From CG1-02-35-72 sp036170135 (GTDB lineage: Bacteria > Bacteroidota > Bacteroidia > Flavobacteriales > Flavobacteriaceae), in contig JAVHOP010000022.1 in assembly GCA_036170135.1 (NCBI GenBank), positions 1-48,324 of the forward strand: a stretch of DNA of 48,324 nt, written 5' to 3'. Below the pieces are notes generated by a model. The model was not told where the DNA came from. It made no database searches and worked only from the letters and a program-made list of their open reading frames with translations. Of this stretch, positions 1-7,376 are shown in pieces. How positions within the stretch are numbered: position 1 is the first letter of the stretch; the number at the start of each line of letters is the position of its first letter. The position numbers and the translations under genes are program-made.

Positions 1-838
1 TCTCTTAAAAGGAGATAGTATGCATCTTTTGCCTCAATTTGACCATAAGTTTGATATGGTTTTTGCCGACCCACCTTATTTTTTATCTAACAACGGGCTA
101 TCCATTCAAAACGGACAAATCGTTAGTGTAAACAAAGGAAAGTGGGATAAATCAGAAGGATTTGAGTTTGTAAACGACTTCAATAGAAAATGGCTTTCGT
201 TGGTTCGTGATAAAATGAAAGATGATGCTACTATATGGATAAGCGGAACCATGCACAATATTTTTTCAGTAGGACAAATTCTCAACGAATTAGGCTTTAA
301 AATTTTAAACGTGATCACTTGGGAAAAAACAAATCCGCCACCAAATTTTTCTTGTCGTTATTTTACCTATTCAACTGAACAAATCATTTGGGCGAGGAAA
401 AGCGAGAAAAAACCTCATTACTTTAATTACGAACTAATGAAACAACTAAACGGTAACAAACAAATGAAAGACGTTTGGAAACTTCCGGCAATCGCTCCTT
501 GGGAAAAATCTTGTAGAAAACACCCGACACAAAAACCTTTGTCAGTTTTAACTAGACTTATTTTAGCTTCAACAAAACCAAACGCTTGGATTTTAGATCC
601 ATTTTCTGGAAGTAGCACAACAGGAATTGCCGCCAATTTATCAAATAGGCGTTTTTTAGGAATTGACCAAGAAGAAGAATTTTTAGAAATAAGTAAGAAT
701 CGGAAATTAGAAATTGAAAAACCGACAATTGCTACTAAATATCGACAGAAATTACAAGGATTTAATAATCAAAAAGAATTGGATTTATTTCTAGCAAATG
801 AACCTAAAGTTGGATATTTGTCAGAATTGGTATTATAA
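1..838 (+). CDS. DNA methyltransferase (N6-adenine/N4-cytosine type), 5' end outside the window
   Basis: The reading frame is open from the window edge, and residues LLKGDS precede the first visible ATG (20). The gene therefore starts upstream and that ATG is internal. The catalytic motif DPPYFLSNNG comes near the N-terminus and the SAM-binding motif DPFSGSSTTG near the C-terminus (about residue 195 from that ATG), the beta-class order of amino-methyltransferases. The sequence after DPPY resembles the DpnA/MboI-B kind of adenine methylases acting on GATC, but I recall this only from memory and the specificity is open. No restriction endonuclease is visible; it could lie upstream. A hairpin overlapping the stop codon probably ends transcription. 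Partial gene; family confident, target site not. Confidence 0.85.
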   Translation, partial: LLKGDSMHLLPQFDHKFDMVFADPPYFLSNNGLSIQNGQIVSVNKGKWDKSEGFEFVNDFNRKWLSLVRDKMKDDATIWISGTMHNIFSVGQILNELGFKILNVITWEKTNPPPNFSCRYFTYSTEQIIWARKSEKKPHYFNYELMKQLNGNKQMKDVWKLPAIAPWEKSCRKHPTQKPLSVLTRLILASTKPNAWILDPFSGSSTTGIAANLSNRRFLGIDQEEEFLEISKNRKLEIEKPTIATKYRQKLQGFNNQKELDLFLANEPKVGYLSELVL

Positions 839-858
839 AACCTTTAATAAAAGGTTTT
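837..858 (+). terminator. Hairpin terminator after the methyltransferase
   Basis: An 8-bp stem (AAAACCTT / AAGGTTTT) with a 6-nt loop overlaps the last bases of the stop codon of the methyltransferase. It has no GC-rich core, so termination strength is uncertain. Confidence 0.45.
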
Positions 859-900
859 AAAACAATCCAAACTGTACAACAACCGTACAATAATTAAAAT

Positions 901-933
901 AAAAAAAACCCAACAAATTAATGTTGGGGTTTT
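901..933 (-). terminator. Intrinsic terminator of the tRNA transcript
   Basis: Read on the minus strand, a stem around CCCAACA/TGTTGGGG with a 6-nt loop is followed by a run of eight T (plus-strand A run at 901-908). It begins just past the 3' end of tRNA-Leu, so it closes the minus-strand tRNA unit. Confidence 0.65.
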
Positions 934-936
934 GAG

Positions 937-1021
937 TACTCGAGATGGGACTTGAACCCATACGAACCTTACAGCTCACTGGATTTTAAGTCCAGCGTGT
1001 CTACCATTCCACCACTCGAGC
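937..1021 (-). tRNA. tRNA-Leu (anticodon TAA)
   Basis: On the minus strand the acceptor halves GCTCGAG and CTCGAGT pair over 7 bp (one G-T), with discriminator A. The anticodon stem CTGGA/TCCAG encloses loop CTTAAAA, giving anticodon TAA. The T-arm contains GGTTCAAGTCCC, and an extended variable arm is present as expected for a class II tRNA; the length is 85 nt. CCA is not encoded. It is the second gene of a tRNA-Gly/tRNA-Leu transcript. Confidence 0.95.
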
Positions 1022-1054
1022 GACAACTATCAAAAAAGATAGTTTTGGTATTTT

Positions 1055-1114
1055 TTTGAGCGAAAGACGGTCCCGACGCTTCGGGAGAACCCCTGCCTGC
1101 CGGCAGGCGCGACC
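1055..1114 (-). pseudogene. Remnant of the tRNA-Gly 3' part interrupted by two palindromes
   Basis: Sixteen bases at 1055-1070 are identical to 1169-1184, the 3' acceptor/T-stem edge of the intact tRNA-Gly. The blocks GAACCC (1087-1092) and GCGACC (1109-1114) also follow the tRNA order. Between these blocks sit two palindromes, TCCCGACGCTTCGGGA (1071-1086) and GCCTGCCGGCAGGC (1095-1108). After GCGACC the similarity ends, so only about 30 nt of the tRNA can be traced. I read it as a partial duplication invaded or rewritten by palindromic elements. It cannot fold as a tRNA. Confidence 0.6.
1071..1108. repeat. Pair of short palindromic elements
   Basis: The first palindrome is 6 bp + 4-nt loop + 6 bp (TCCCGA-CGCT-TCGGGA). 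The second is a perfect 14-bp palindrome, GCCTGCCGGCAGGC. They are much more GC-rich than the surroundings. Such palindromes recur in Flavobacteriia genomes as I remember them, but no second copy is seen in this window. Confidence 0.55.
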
Positions 1115-1172
1115 TTAGCCACTGGAGTTTCATTAAAAACAAAGTGTTTTAATAAAACCATCTTCAACTTTG

Positions 1173-1244
1173 AGCGAAAGACGGGATTTGAACCCGCGAC
1201 CCCCACCTTGGCAAGGTGGTGCTCTACCCCTGAGCTACTTTCGC
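1173..1244 (-). tRNA. tRNA-Gly (anticodon GCC)
   Basis: On the minus strand the acceptor stem is a perfect 7 bp (GCGAAAG/CTTTCGC) with discriminator T. The D-arm contains AGCTCAGGGGTAGAGC. The anticodon stem CCACC/GGTGG carries loop TTGCCAA, giving anticodon GCC, and the T-arm is CGGGTTCAAATCCCG. The length is 72 nt without encoded CCA. It is the promoter-proximal gene of the tRNA unit. Confidence 0.97.
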
Positions 1245-1280
1245 AATATTTCACTAGCATAAAAATGCTAAACGAGAGCG

Positions 1281-1310
1281 CAAATTTAAAACAATTATAT
1301 AATCCGCAAA
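1281..1310 (-). promoter_or_regulatory. Bacteroidetes promoter for the tRNA unit
   Basis: Minus-strand -33 TTTG (complement of 1307-1310), an 18-nt spacer and -7 TAAATTTG (complement of 1281-1288) fit the Bacteroidetes sigma-A consensus TTTG/TAnnTTTG. The position, about 37 nt ahead of tRNA-Gly, is right for its promoter. Confidence 0.7.
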
Positions 1311-1434
1311 GCATTTTCTAATTTTTTATCAAATAAAATAGTCCTATTTTTATAAACTATAGACCGCCATTGTATTACTGACTTAAAAGTCTTTTTTTTA
1401 TTGGCGCTATGCAAGTCGATATGCTTGATTTATC

Positions 1435-1442
1435 TATATTTG
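1435..1442 (+). promoter_or_regulatory. -7 element ahead of ctaB
   Basis: TATATTTG matches the Bacteroidetes -7 consensus TAnnTTTG exactly and lies 34 nt before the ATG. No clear -33 TTTG is seen. An A-rich AAAAAGGAC stretch (about 1452-1460) lies nearer the start codon. Confidence 0.55.
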
Positions 1443-1476
1443 CACAATTTTAAAAAGGACTAAGCCAAGCACTTTT

Positions 1477-2367
1477 ATGCCAGTGATAAAACAATTTAAC
1501 CTACTAGATTATATAAATGACCTTAAGCAACTTACCAAATTTGGTTTGTCAATTAGTGTTGTGTTCTCGTCGGTTGCTGGCTATTTACTTGGGGCAGATA
1601 TTGTTAATTTTAAAATTTTAATGTTGTTGTCAATTGGCGGTTATTTAATGGTTGGTGCTTCAAATGCTTTTAATCAAGTTATTGAAATTAAACAAGATGC
1701 GGTTATGAAACGCACCAAAACCAGACCACTTCCAACCGGCAGAATGACAAAAAAGACCGCAATTATTTTAGCTGTTATATTTACCATATTGGGACTGACA
1801 ATATTGTATAACATCAATCCGAAAACCGCATTTTTTGGTGCACTCTCCATATTTTTATACACAAGCGTTTACACACCATTAAAAACGGTTACGCCATTAT
1901 CGGTTTTTGTGGGGGCTTTTCCGGGTGCTATTCCGTTTATGTTGGGATGGGTTGCTGCTACCAATCATTTTGGCATTGAAGCCGGCATCTTATTTGCCAT
2001 CCAGTTTTTATGGCAATTTCCACACTTTTGGGCCATTGGATGGTTATTAGATGACGATTATCAGTTAGCCGGATTTAAAATGTTGCCGATGGGAAATAAG
2101 GACAGAAAGCTGGCTATTCAAATAATATTATATACTTTCGTGATGATTATTGTTTCGGTCTATCCTGTTTTAGGATTGACAGGACTTTTAAGATTATCAG
2201 TTGCAGCGGCTGTTGTAGCCGTTCTACCTGGTTTATTAATGTTGTATTACGGATTTAAATTGCTTACAATTCAATCCACCTTGATGGCTAGAAAGCTGAT
2301 GTTATCGAGTGTGTTTTACATTACAATGATTCAGATTATTTTTGTTGTCGATAAATTTTTAAGATAA
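1477..2367 (+). CDS. ctaB: Protoheme IX farnesyltransferase (heme O synthase)
   Basis: Integral membrane prenyltransferase of the UbiA superfamily that attaches a farnesyl group to heme B, making heme O for aa3/bo3-type oxidases. The 296 aa length is usual for the family. Around residues 64-90 is the prenyl-diphosphate motif NAFNQVIEIKQDAVMKRT followed by RPLP, and a second acidic motif, DDDYQLAGFKMLP, lies near residue 190. Most of the rest is hydrophobic helices. It is the first gene of the oxidase cluster and ends 2 nt before the next gene, consistent with one transcript from the TATATTTG promoter. Assignment is firm from motifs and context. Confidence 0.93.
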   Translation: MPVIKQFNLLDYINDLKQLTKFGLSISVVFSSVAGYLLGADIVNFKILMLLSIGGYLMVGASNAFNQVIEIKQDAVMKRTKTRPLPTGRMTKKTAIILAVIFTILGLTILYNINPKTAFFGALSIFLYTSVYTPLKTVTPLSVFVGAFPGAIPFMLGWVAATNHFGIEAGILFAIQFLWQFPHFWAIGWLLDDDYQLAGFKMLPMGNKDRKLAIQIILYTFVMIIVSVYPVLGLTGLLRLSVAAAVVAVLPGLLMLYYGFKLLTIQSTLMARKLMLSSVFYITMIQIIFVVDKFLR

Positions 2368-2369
2368 TT

Positions 2370-2930
2370 ATGGAATATCAACTAAAACGAAAAACCTCAC
2401 TACAAATGTTATGGGTTGCCATCATCAGTATGATTATGGTATTTGCAGGATTAACCAGTGCTTATATTATCAGTACAAAGCGCGAAGATTGGGTAAGTTT
2501 TAACCTTCCTAACGCTTTTTATATCAGCACGGTTTTAATCATTTTAAGTAGCCTCACTTTTTTGCTGGCTAAAAGGGCGATTAAAAATAATCGGAAGTCT
2601 CAAACCAGTTTGTTTTTAAGCTTCAGTTTACTTTTGGGAATTGCTTTTGTCATTTCACAATTTTACGGATTTAAAGAATTGATAGCTGCTGGTTTATATT
2701 TTACAGGCAACCAAAGCAATATTGCTACATCCTTTTTATATGTGATTACTTTAACCCATTTAGTTCACGTTTTTGCCGCTATTTTAGTGCTGATTTTCAT
2801 TGTTTTTAAGCAACTTTCTGGTGGTTATTCAAAAGAAAATTATTTGGGAATTGAACTCGGCAGTCTTTTTTGGCATTTTTTAGATGCTCTTTGGATTTAC
2901 CTATTTCTATTTTTCTATTTTATAAGATAA
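2370..2930 (+). CDS. Cytochrome c oxidase subunit III family protein (first copy)
   Basis: A 186-aa inner-membrane protein with five predicted hydrophobic helices (about residues 13-33, 45-65, 79-98, 120-145, 160-185). The helix ending LTHLVHVFAA and the C-terminal GSLFWHFLDALWIYLFLFFYF carry the HxxH and WHFxDxxW patterns of subunit III. It starts 2 nt after ctaB. Subunit III supports proton uptake and stability of haem-copper oxidase rather than catalysis. Flavobacteria commonly carry two unequal subunit III genes in tandem; this is the short one. Confidence 0.88.
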   Translation: MEYQLKRKTSLQMLWVAIISMIMVFAGLTSAYIISTKREDWVSFNLPNAFYISTVLIILSSLTFLLAKRAIKNNRKSQTSLFLSFSLLLGIAFVISQFYGFKELIAAGLYFTGNQSNIATSFLYVITLTHLVHVFAAILVLIFIVFKQLSGGYSKENYLGIELGSLFWHFLDALWIYLFLFFYFIR

Positions 2931-2941
2931 CAGATTTTGTG

Positions 2942-2949
2942 TACATTTG
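2942..2949 (+). promoter_or_regulatory. Internal -7 element before the second subunit III gene
   Basis: TACATTTG (consensus TAnnTTTG) lies 42 nt before the ATG at 2992, in the only gap over 50 nt within the ctaB-subunit IV run. It may give the downstream oxidase genes their own transcript. The -33 element is not evident. Confidence 0.5.
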
Positions 2950-2991
2950 ACCGCTAAAAAAAATCATTAATACATTTATTACAATTTATTT

Positions 2992-3459
2992 ATGGAAGCT
3001 ACTATTGTTGAAAATCAATCTACAAATTCTTGGAGTGGCGGTAAAAATCCACTGGGTGCCAGTTATGGTAAAATGATGATGTGGTTTTTTATCATGTCTG
3101 ATGCCTTAACCTTTTCTGGGTTTTTGGGTGCTTATGGACTNNNNNNNNNNNNNNNNNNNNNNNNNNNNNNNNNNNNNNNNNNNNNNNNNNNNNNNNNNNN
3201 NNNNNNNNNNNNNNNNNNNNNNNNNNNNNNNNNNNNNNNNGGAAAAACCTTATTCGGCGACTTTTTCTTTTTCATTACAGGCTTTCACGGATTTCACGTC
3301 TTCTCTGGAATTCTCATCAATATTATCATCTTTTTTAATGTAATTATCGGAACATATGAAAAGCGTGGTCATTACAAAATGGTAGAAAAAGTGGGATTGT
3401 ATTGGCACTTTGTAGATTTAGTTTGGGTATTTGTATTCACATTTTTCTACTTGATTTAA
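2992..3459 (+). CDS. Cytochrome c oxidase subunit III (second copy), interrupted by an assembly gap
   Basis: The N-terminal part, GASYGKMMMWFFIMSDALTF, and the C-terminal part, FFFFITGFHGFHVFSG followed by YWHFVDLVWVFVFTFFYLI, are classic subunit III sequence. One hundred N at 3141-3240 separate them. Family members in Flavobacteria are about 320 aa, so the 155 aa implied here is too short; I estimate that roughly 170 residues are missing, far more than the placeholder. Both halves lie in the same frame in the scaffold, which may be chance. It is probably intact in the organism. It precedes subunit IV by 16 nt. Confidence 0.88.
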   Translation: MEATIVENQSTNSWSGGKNPLGASYGKMMMWFFIMSDALTFSGFLGAYGXXXXXXXXXXXXXXXXXXXXXXXXXXXXXXXXXXGKTLFGDFFFFITGFHGFHVFSGILINIIIFFNVIIGTYEKRGHYKMVEKVGLYWHFVDLVWVFVFTFFYLI

Positions 3460-3475
3460 TTTAAAAATATTAGAT

Positions 3476-3820
3476 ATGACAACAGAAACGTCACATAAAG
3501 CATTAATTTGGAAGGTATTTGGTATCTTATCGATAATAACCTTAGCAGAAGTCATTTTAGGAATTACAAAACCTGAATTCTTACATCTAACTTTTATTCT
3601 CGGTTCCAACTTATTAAACATCACCTTCTTAATATTAACATTGGTAAAAGCTTATTTTATTGCTTGGTTTTTTATGCACTTAGCACAAGAAAAAAAGAGC
3701 CTTCGCCGCGCTATTGTTTGGACAATTTTCTTCTTAATTTTTTATCTAGCTACTTTATTGTTAATAGAAGGTGGTTATCTTGAAAATGTAGAAACGCATT
3801 ATACCAATTGGAACTATTAA
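3476..3820 (+). CDS. Cytochrome c oxidase subunit IV (prokaryotic COX4/CyoD-like)
   Basis: A 114-aa protein with three hydrophobic helices (about residues 11-30, 39-65 and 78-98), the size and topology of bacterial oxidase subunit IV. The segment LVKAYFIAWFFMHLAQEKK with its FFMHL motif is typical. It directly follows subunit III and is followed by a hairpin that may end or attenuate this part of the transcript. Likely an accessory subunit for assembly or stability of the oxidase. Confidence 0.85.
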   Translation: MTTETSHKALIWKVFGILSIITLAEVILGITKPEFLHLTFILGSNLLNITFLILTLVKAYFIAWFFMHLAQEKKSLRRAIVWTIFFLIFYLATLLLIEGGYLENVETHYTNWNY

Positions 3821-3843
3821 AAGCGGAAATTAATCCGCTTTTT
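3819..3843 (+). terminator. Intrinsic terminator or attenuator after subunit IV
   Basis: A 9-bp stem AAAAGCGGA/TCCGCTTTT with loop AATTAA overlaps the stop codon of subunit IV and is followed by T residues. The next gene starts 24 nt later on the same strand with no obvious promoter, so partial read-through is likely. Confidence 0.65.
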
Positions 3844-3866
3844 CAGGCTTAATTTAATTATTTTAA

Positions 3867-4511
3867 ATGAAAAAAAACTGGGTACTTTTTGCCTTATTTA
3901 TTGTTCCGTTACTATTTTATCTTTTATTGACAACGGGCACCAATAATTTTTCAAAATTGCCTATTGTTACTAATCAGGTAAATGATATCACAGAATTTTC
4001 TAGTTCCGATAATGAAAAAATGTCTTTAAAAGGCAAAATTACCGTGTTGTGTTTTTTAGGAGATAGCCTTTTGAATCGGAAAACTAACGCGTTAAATCTA
4101 AACGAAAAGATTTACAAACATTTCTACCAATATAAAGATTTTCAGATGATAGCGCTGTTACCTTTTGGCACCGAAGCTGCCGCTGAACAATTAAAAAAGG
4201 AATTAGGCTTTACTACCAATATTGAAAATTGGCACTTTTTATTCGGTCAAGCAAATGAATTAGATGCTTTTTATAAATCGCTGCAATCGCAAACCGAATT
4301 AGACAATCTTCATTACTCACCGCTGAGTTTTATGGTTGATAAAGACCAAAATTTAAGAGGACGAACCGATGATATAGATAACAAGGATGGTATTTTATTT
4401 GGTTACGACGCTTCTATCGTCAGTCCGATTCACCAAAAAATGGTGGACGATCTAAAAGTCCTTTTAGTCGAATATCGAAAGGCCAAAAAAGGAACCAAGT
4501 CAGTTGAATGA
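3867..4511 (+). CDS. SCO-like membrane-anchored thioredoxin-fold protein lacking the copper cysteines
   Basis: A 214-aa protein with one N-terminal membrane anchor (about residues 5-22) and an exposed domain. Its segments line up by eye with the SCO protein encoded next: IENWHFLFGQ against LKNWHFLTGN, and PLSFMVDKDQNLRGR against GLFALIDKNGFIRSR. Where SCO has the copper-binding CPTIC, this protein has FLGDSLLNRK, with a single Cys just before it. I infer a diverged SCO paralogue that cannot bind copper in the SCO manner. The location between oxidase subunits and SCO suggests a part in oxidase assembly. It ends 1 nt before the SCO ATG. Confidence 0.65.
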   Translation: MKKNWVLFALFIVPLLFYLLLTTGTNNFSKLPIVTNQVNDITEFSSSDNEKMSLKGKITVLCFLGDSLLNRKTNALNLNEKIYKHFYQYKDFQMIALLPFGTEAAAEQLKKELGFTTNIENWHFLFGQANELDAFYKSLQSQTELDNLHYSPLSFMVDKDQNLRGRTDDIDNKDGILFGYDASIVSPIHQKMVDDLKVLLVEYRKAKKGTKSVE

Positions 4512-4512
4512 G

Positions 4513-5115
4513 ATGCAAAAAAAATATGCTTATATCGGAATAGCCTTTATCATATTGGTGTTTGGCACTTGGTCCATACCGAAGATTATTGAAAAATTGA
4601 ACCCAACAGCTTTAATAAAGTTCGAAAAGGTTCCTAATTTTACCTTTACCAATCAAAATGGCGAAACGGTTACCAACTTGACTTTTAAAAACCAGGTTTA
4701 TGTCCTTGAGTTTTTCTATACAACTTGTCCGACTATTTGCCCTAAAATGAATAAAAATATGTTGCTTATCCAAGAAGCTTTTTATGGAAATCCCAATTTT
4801 GGCATCGCTTCAATTAGTATCAATCCAGAGCACGATACGCAACAAGTTTTATCAGATTATGCCAAAGAAAAAGGAGCGACCTTAAAAAATTGGCATTTTT
4901 TAACCGGCAATAAAGATTCAATTTATAACTTAGCAAATAACGGATTTAAATTGTATGCCGGAGTTAATCCACACGAAGCTGGCGGATTTGAACATTCGGG
5001 ATTATTTGCCTTAATCGATAAAAATGGATTTATCCGTTCAAGAACCATAAAAACAGGCGACGATGAAAATCCTATAAAATTTTACGACGGATTAGATATT
5101 GCTCAAGTAGAAATG
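4513..5115 (+). CDS. SCO1/SenC copper chaperone for CuA assembly, 3' end in assembly gap
   Basis: Membrane-anchored thioredoxin-fold protein (anchor about residues 6-22). It has the copper ligands Cys72 and Cys76 in FFYTTCPTICPKMN and the partner His161 in GGFEHSGLFALIDKNG, the three ligands that define SCO proteins delivering copper to subunit II. I chose the ATG at 4513, 1 nt after the previous stop; a TTG at 4504 is an in-frame alternative. The frame enters the N run at 5116 with about 201 residues visible, near the full family length, so only the last residues are missing. A continuation into sequence right of the gap is an artefact. Confidence 0.9.
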
Positions 5116-5215
5116 NNNNNNNNNNNNNNNNNNNNNNNNNNNNNNNNNNNNNNNNNNNNNNNNNNNNNNNNNNNNNNNNNNNNNNNNNNNNNNNNNNNNN
5201 NNNNNNNNNNNNNNN

Positions 5216-6593
5216 GACAAGACTTACGCTATTATTGACAATATTTATTGCCTTAACGGGAATTGCACAACAAACAGAAAACGGCGTAAAATCAAATAAA
5301 TGGTCGTTAAAAGCCAGTGTAGATTATGCCTTAGAACATAACTTATCAGTTAAACGAGCCGCTTTAACATCCAATTTACGAAATGAAGATATTTCTTTAG
5401 CAAAATCGGCTTTTTTACCGACCGCTTCGGGCTCTGCTTCACAAAGTTATAGTTTTGGATCTGGCGTAGATTTAGCTACAAATACCAGAAAATCAGCTGA
5501 TAGACGTTCAAATAGTATTGGCGTAAACGCTAATATCGATTTGTTTAATGGCTTTAAAAATTTAAATGTTCTTGAGCAATCAAAACTTGGTTTTGAATCG
5601 AGCCAATTAGATTTGCAAAAAATGAAAGATGACATTTCTCTAAATGTTCTGAACGGCTATTTAAATGTGTTGTTCAATAAAGAAAATATGAAAATTGCAA
5701 TTGCACAGGTGAATTTAAGCAAAGAACAAGTTGAGCGTACCACGCGATTAATTGAATCGGGAGCGCAACCTAAAGGCGCGATTTTAGATGTTGAAGCAAC
5801 CTTGGCTAGCGATGAAGAAAAGTTGGTTACAGCACAAAATAATCTAGATTTGGCGTTTTTAAGTTTAGCGCAATTATTGCAATTACCAAAAGAAGGTTTT
5901 GATATTGAAGATGTGATTATCAATATTTCAAATGCTAAAATGTTACCAAATAGCGTTGATGAAATTTATTCTAAATCATTAGATATCAGACCTGAAATTA
6001 AAAGCGCACAATTGGGAATTAAGAATTCTGAAATTGGTATTGAAGTAGCTAAAGCCGATTATAAACCAAGTTTAAGTATGAATGTTGGCTTAAATACTTT
6101 TTATAATCATAACCAAGGCAAAAAAGATGATTATATCAATCCGTTAACAGGCGATTTAGTATCGAACGGATTTTTCACACAATTAGATAACAACTTCGGA
6201 CAATCGGTTAGTTTGGCTTTAAGAATTCCTATCTTTAATGGATTTAGAACCAATACAGCTGTTAAAAAAGCCCAGATAAACTATCAGTTATCCGAAAATA
6301 ATTTAACCAACCAAAAATTAACCTTACGCGAAATTATTGAACGCGCTTTTACCGATGCTAAATCAAGTTTAAAATCGTATGAAGCTGCTACAAAATCTTT
6401 TGCGGCACAAAAAGAAGCTTTTAGGTTTGAGAAAGAAAAATTTGAAGGGGGTCTATCAACTTCATTCGATTTTAACCAAGTCAAAAATCGTTTAGTAGAT
6501 TCCGAAGCTGCTTTATACAGAGCAAAATTCAATTTTATATTTAAGTCAAAATTATTAGAATTTTATTATGGAATTCCGGTAAACATAGATTAG
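5216..6593 (+). CDS. TolC-family outer membrane efflux protein, start in assembly gap
   Basis: The frame opens directly at the gap edge with signal-peptide residues TRLTLLLTIFIALTGIAQQ, so the start codon lies in the 100-N gap and the TTG at 5235 is inside the signal peptide. About 458 residues are visible, nearly complete. Two outer-membrane-efflux repeats are seen, each with long amphipathic helices. LRIPIFNGFRTNTAVKKAQINY and the earlier NANIDLFNGFKN are the paired repeat motifs. The protein would form the outer membrane channel of a tripartite exporter, but no adaptor or pump is adjacent; a terminator and tsaB follow. Substrate unknown. Confidence 0.87.
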
Positions 6594-6612
6594 TTAAAGA
6601 GTAGGTGGATTT

Positions 6613-6650
6613 AAAAAGGTGTTTTGAAGAATAGCAAAGCACCTTTTTTA
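6613..6650 (+). terminator. Intrinsic terminator after the TolC gene
   Basis: AAAAAGGTG (6613-6621) pairs with CACCTTTTT (from 6640), and the 3' arm merges into a T run. It lies 20 nt after the TolC stop and before the tsaB promoter. Confidence 0.65.
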
Positions 6651-6672
6651 TTTTAAAGCCCGCGCTAATATG

Positions 6673-6680
6673 TATCTTTG
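6673..6680 (+). promoter_or_regulatory. -7 element of the tsaB promoter
   Basis: TATCTTTG matches TAnnTTTG exactly. TTTT at 6651-6654, 18 nt upstream, is a one-mismatch -33 box. Transcription would start around 6686, about a dozen bases before the tsaB start codon. Confidence 0.6.
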
Positions 6681-6698
6681 TAGCAAGATTTTGGACTT

Positions 6699-7376
6699 TT
6701 GGATATCATCATATTAAATATAGAAACTTCTACTAAAAACTGCTCGGTTGGTTTGTCTAAAAATGGCGAGCTCTTAAGTTTTAAAGAAATAAATACCGGC
6801 GATTATGCACACGCCGAAATGTTGCATCCATTTATAAAACAATTGCTTGACGAAGCAAAATTAGGTTTCAAAGATCTAAATGCCGTGGCCGTTGGCAAAG
6901 GTCCTGGTTCTTTTACAGGTTTGCGCATTGGGGTTTCGGCAGCAAAAGGTTTGTGTTTTGCTTTAAATATTCCACTAATTGCCATCGATTCTTTATCAAT
7001 TTTAGCACGAGCAAAACAACTTGAAAACGGATTTATTATTCCGCTCTTAGATGCGCGACGTATGGAAGTTTACACATCGGTTTATACCTATGCTTATAAA
7101 CAGGTTGCACCAATTGAAGCTGTTATTTTAGAAGAAAATTCTTTTGCCAATTATCTCAATCAAGCACCTGTTTGCTTTTTAGGAGATGGAACCGAAAAGT
7201 TTAAACCGTTATGCAAACATCCAAATGCTATTTTTGAAGCGGACTTTTTCCCATCTGCCAAAGAAATGACGCATTTATCCTATCTCAAATACAAAAAAAA
7301 CGACACCGAAAATGTCGCTTATTTTGAACCTTTCTATTTAAAAGATTTCTTTATTATTAAATCTAAAAAAGTTTAG
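6699..7376 (+). CDS. tsaB: tRNA t6A37 biosynthesis protein TsaB
   Basis: Partner of TsaD in the complex that makes N6-threonylcarbamoyladenosine at tRNA position 37. The N-terminal ASKHA-fold segment NIETSTKNCSVGL and the family signature GPGSFTGLRIGVSAAKGL (about residues 69-86) are clear; 225 aa is the normal length. The start is a TTG at 6699. An in-frame TAG at 6681 leaves no other usual start, and the promoter -7 box ends only 18 nt before it. Its stop overlaps the stop codon of the convergent downstream gene. Monocistronic as far as seen. Confidence 0.92.
   Translation: MDIIILNIETSTKNCSVGLSKNGELLSFKEINTGDYAHAEMLHPFIKQLLDEAKLGFKDLNAVAVGKGPGSFTGLRIGVSAAKGLCFALNIPLIAIDSLSILARAKQLENGFIIPLLDARRMEVYTSVYTYAYKQVAPIEAVILEENSFANYLNQAPVCFLGDGTEKFKPLCKHPNAIFEADFFPSAKEMTHLSYLKYKKNDTENVAYFEPFYLKDFFIIKSKKV

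Noticed and set aside
1030..1314. 94-aa minus-strand open frame
   Set aside because: It is the translation of tRNA-Leu/tRNA-Gly flanks and palindromes (SSGVEHHLAKVG and PAGRQG are typical products of tRNA and repeat DNA), not a gene.
5106..5238. C-terminal residues QDLRYY of SCO
   Set aside because: They come from reading across 100 N into the signal-peptide region of the TolC gene in the wrong frame.
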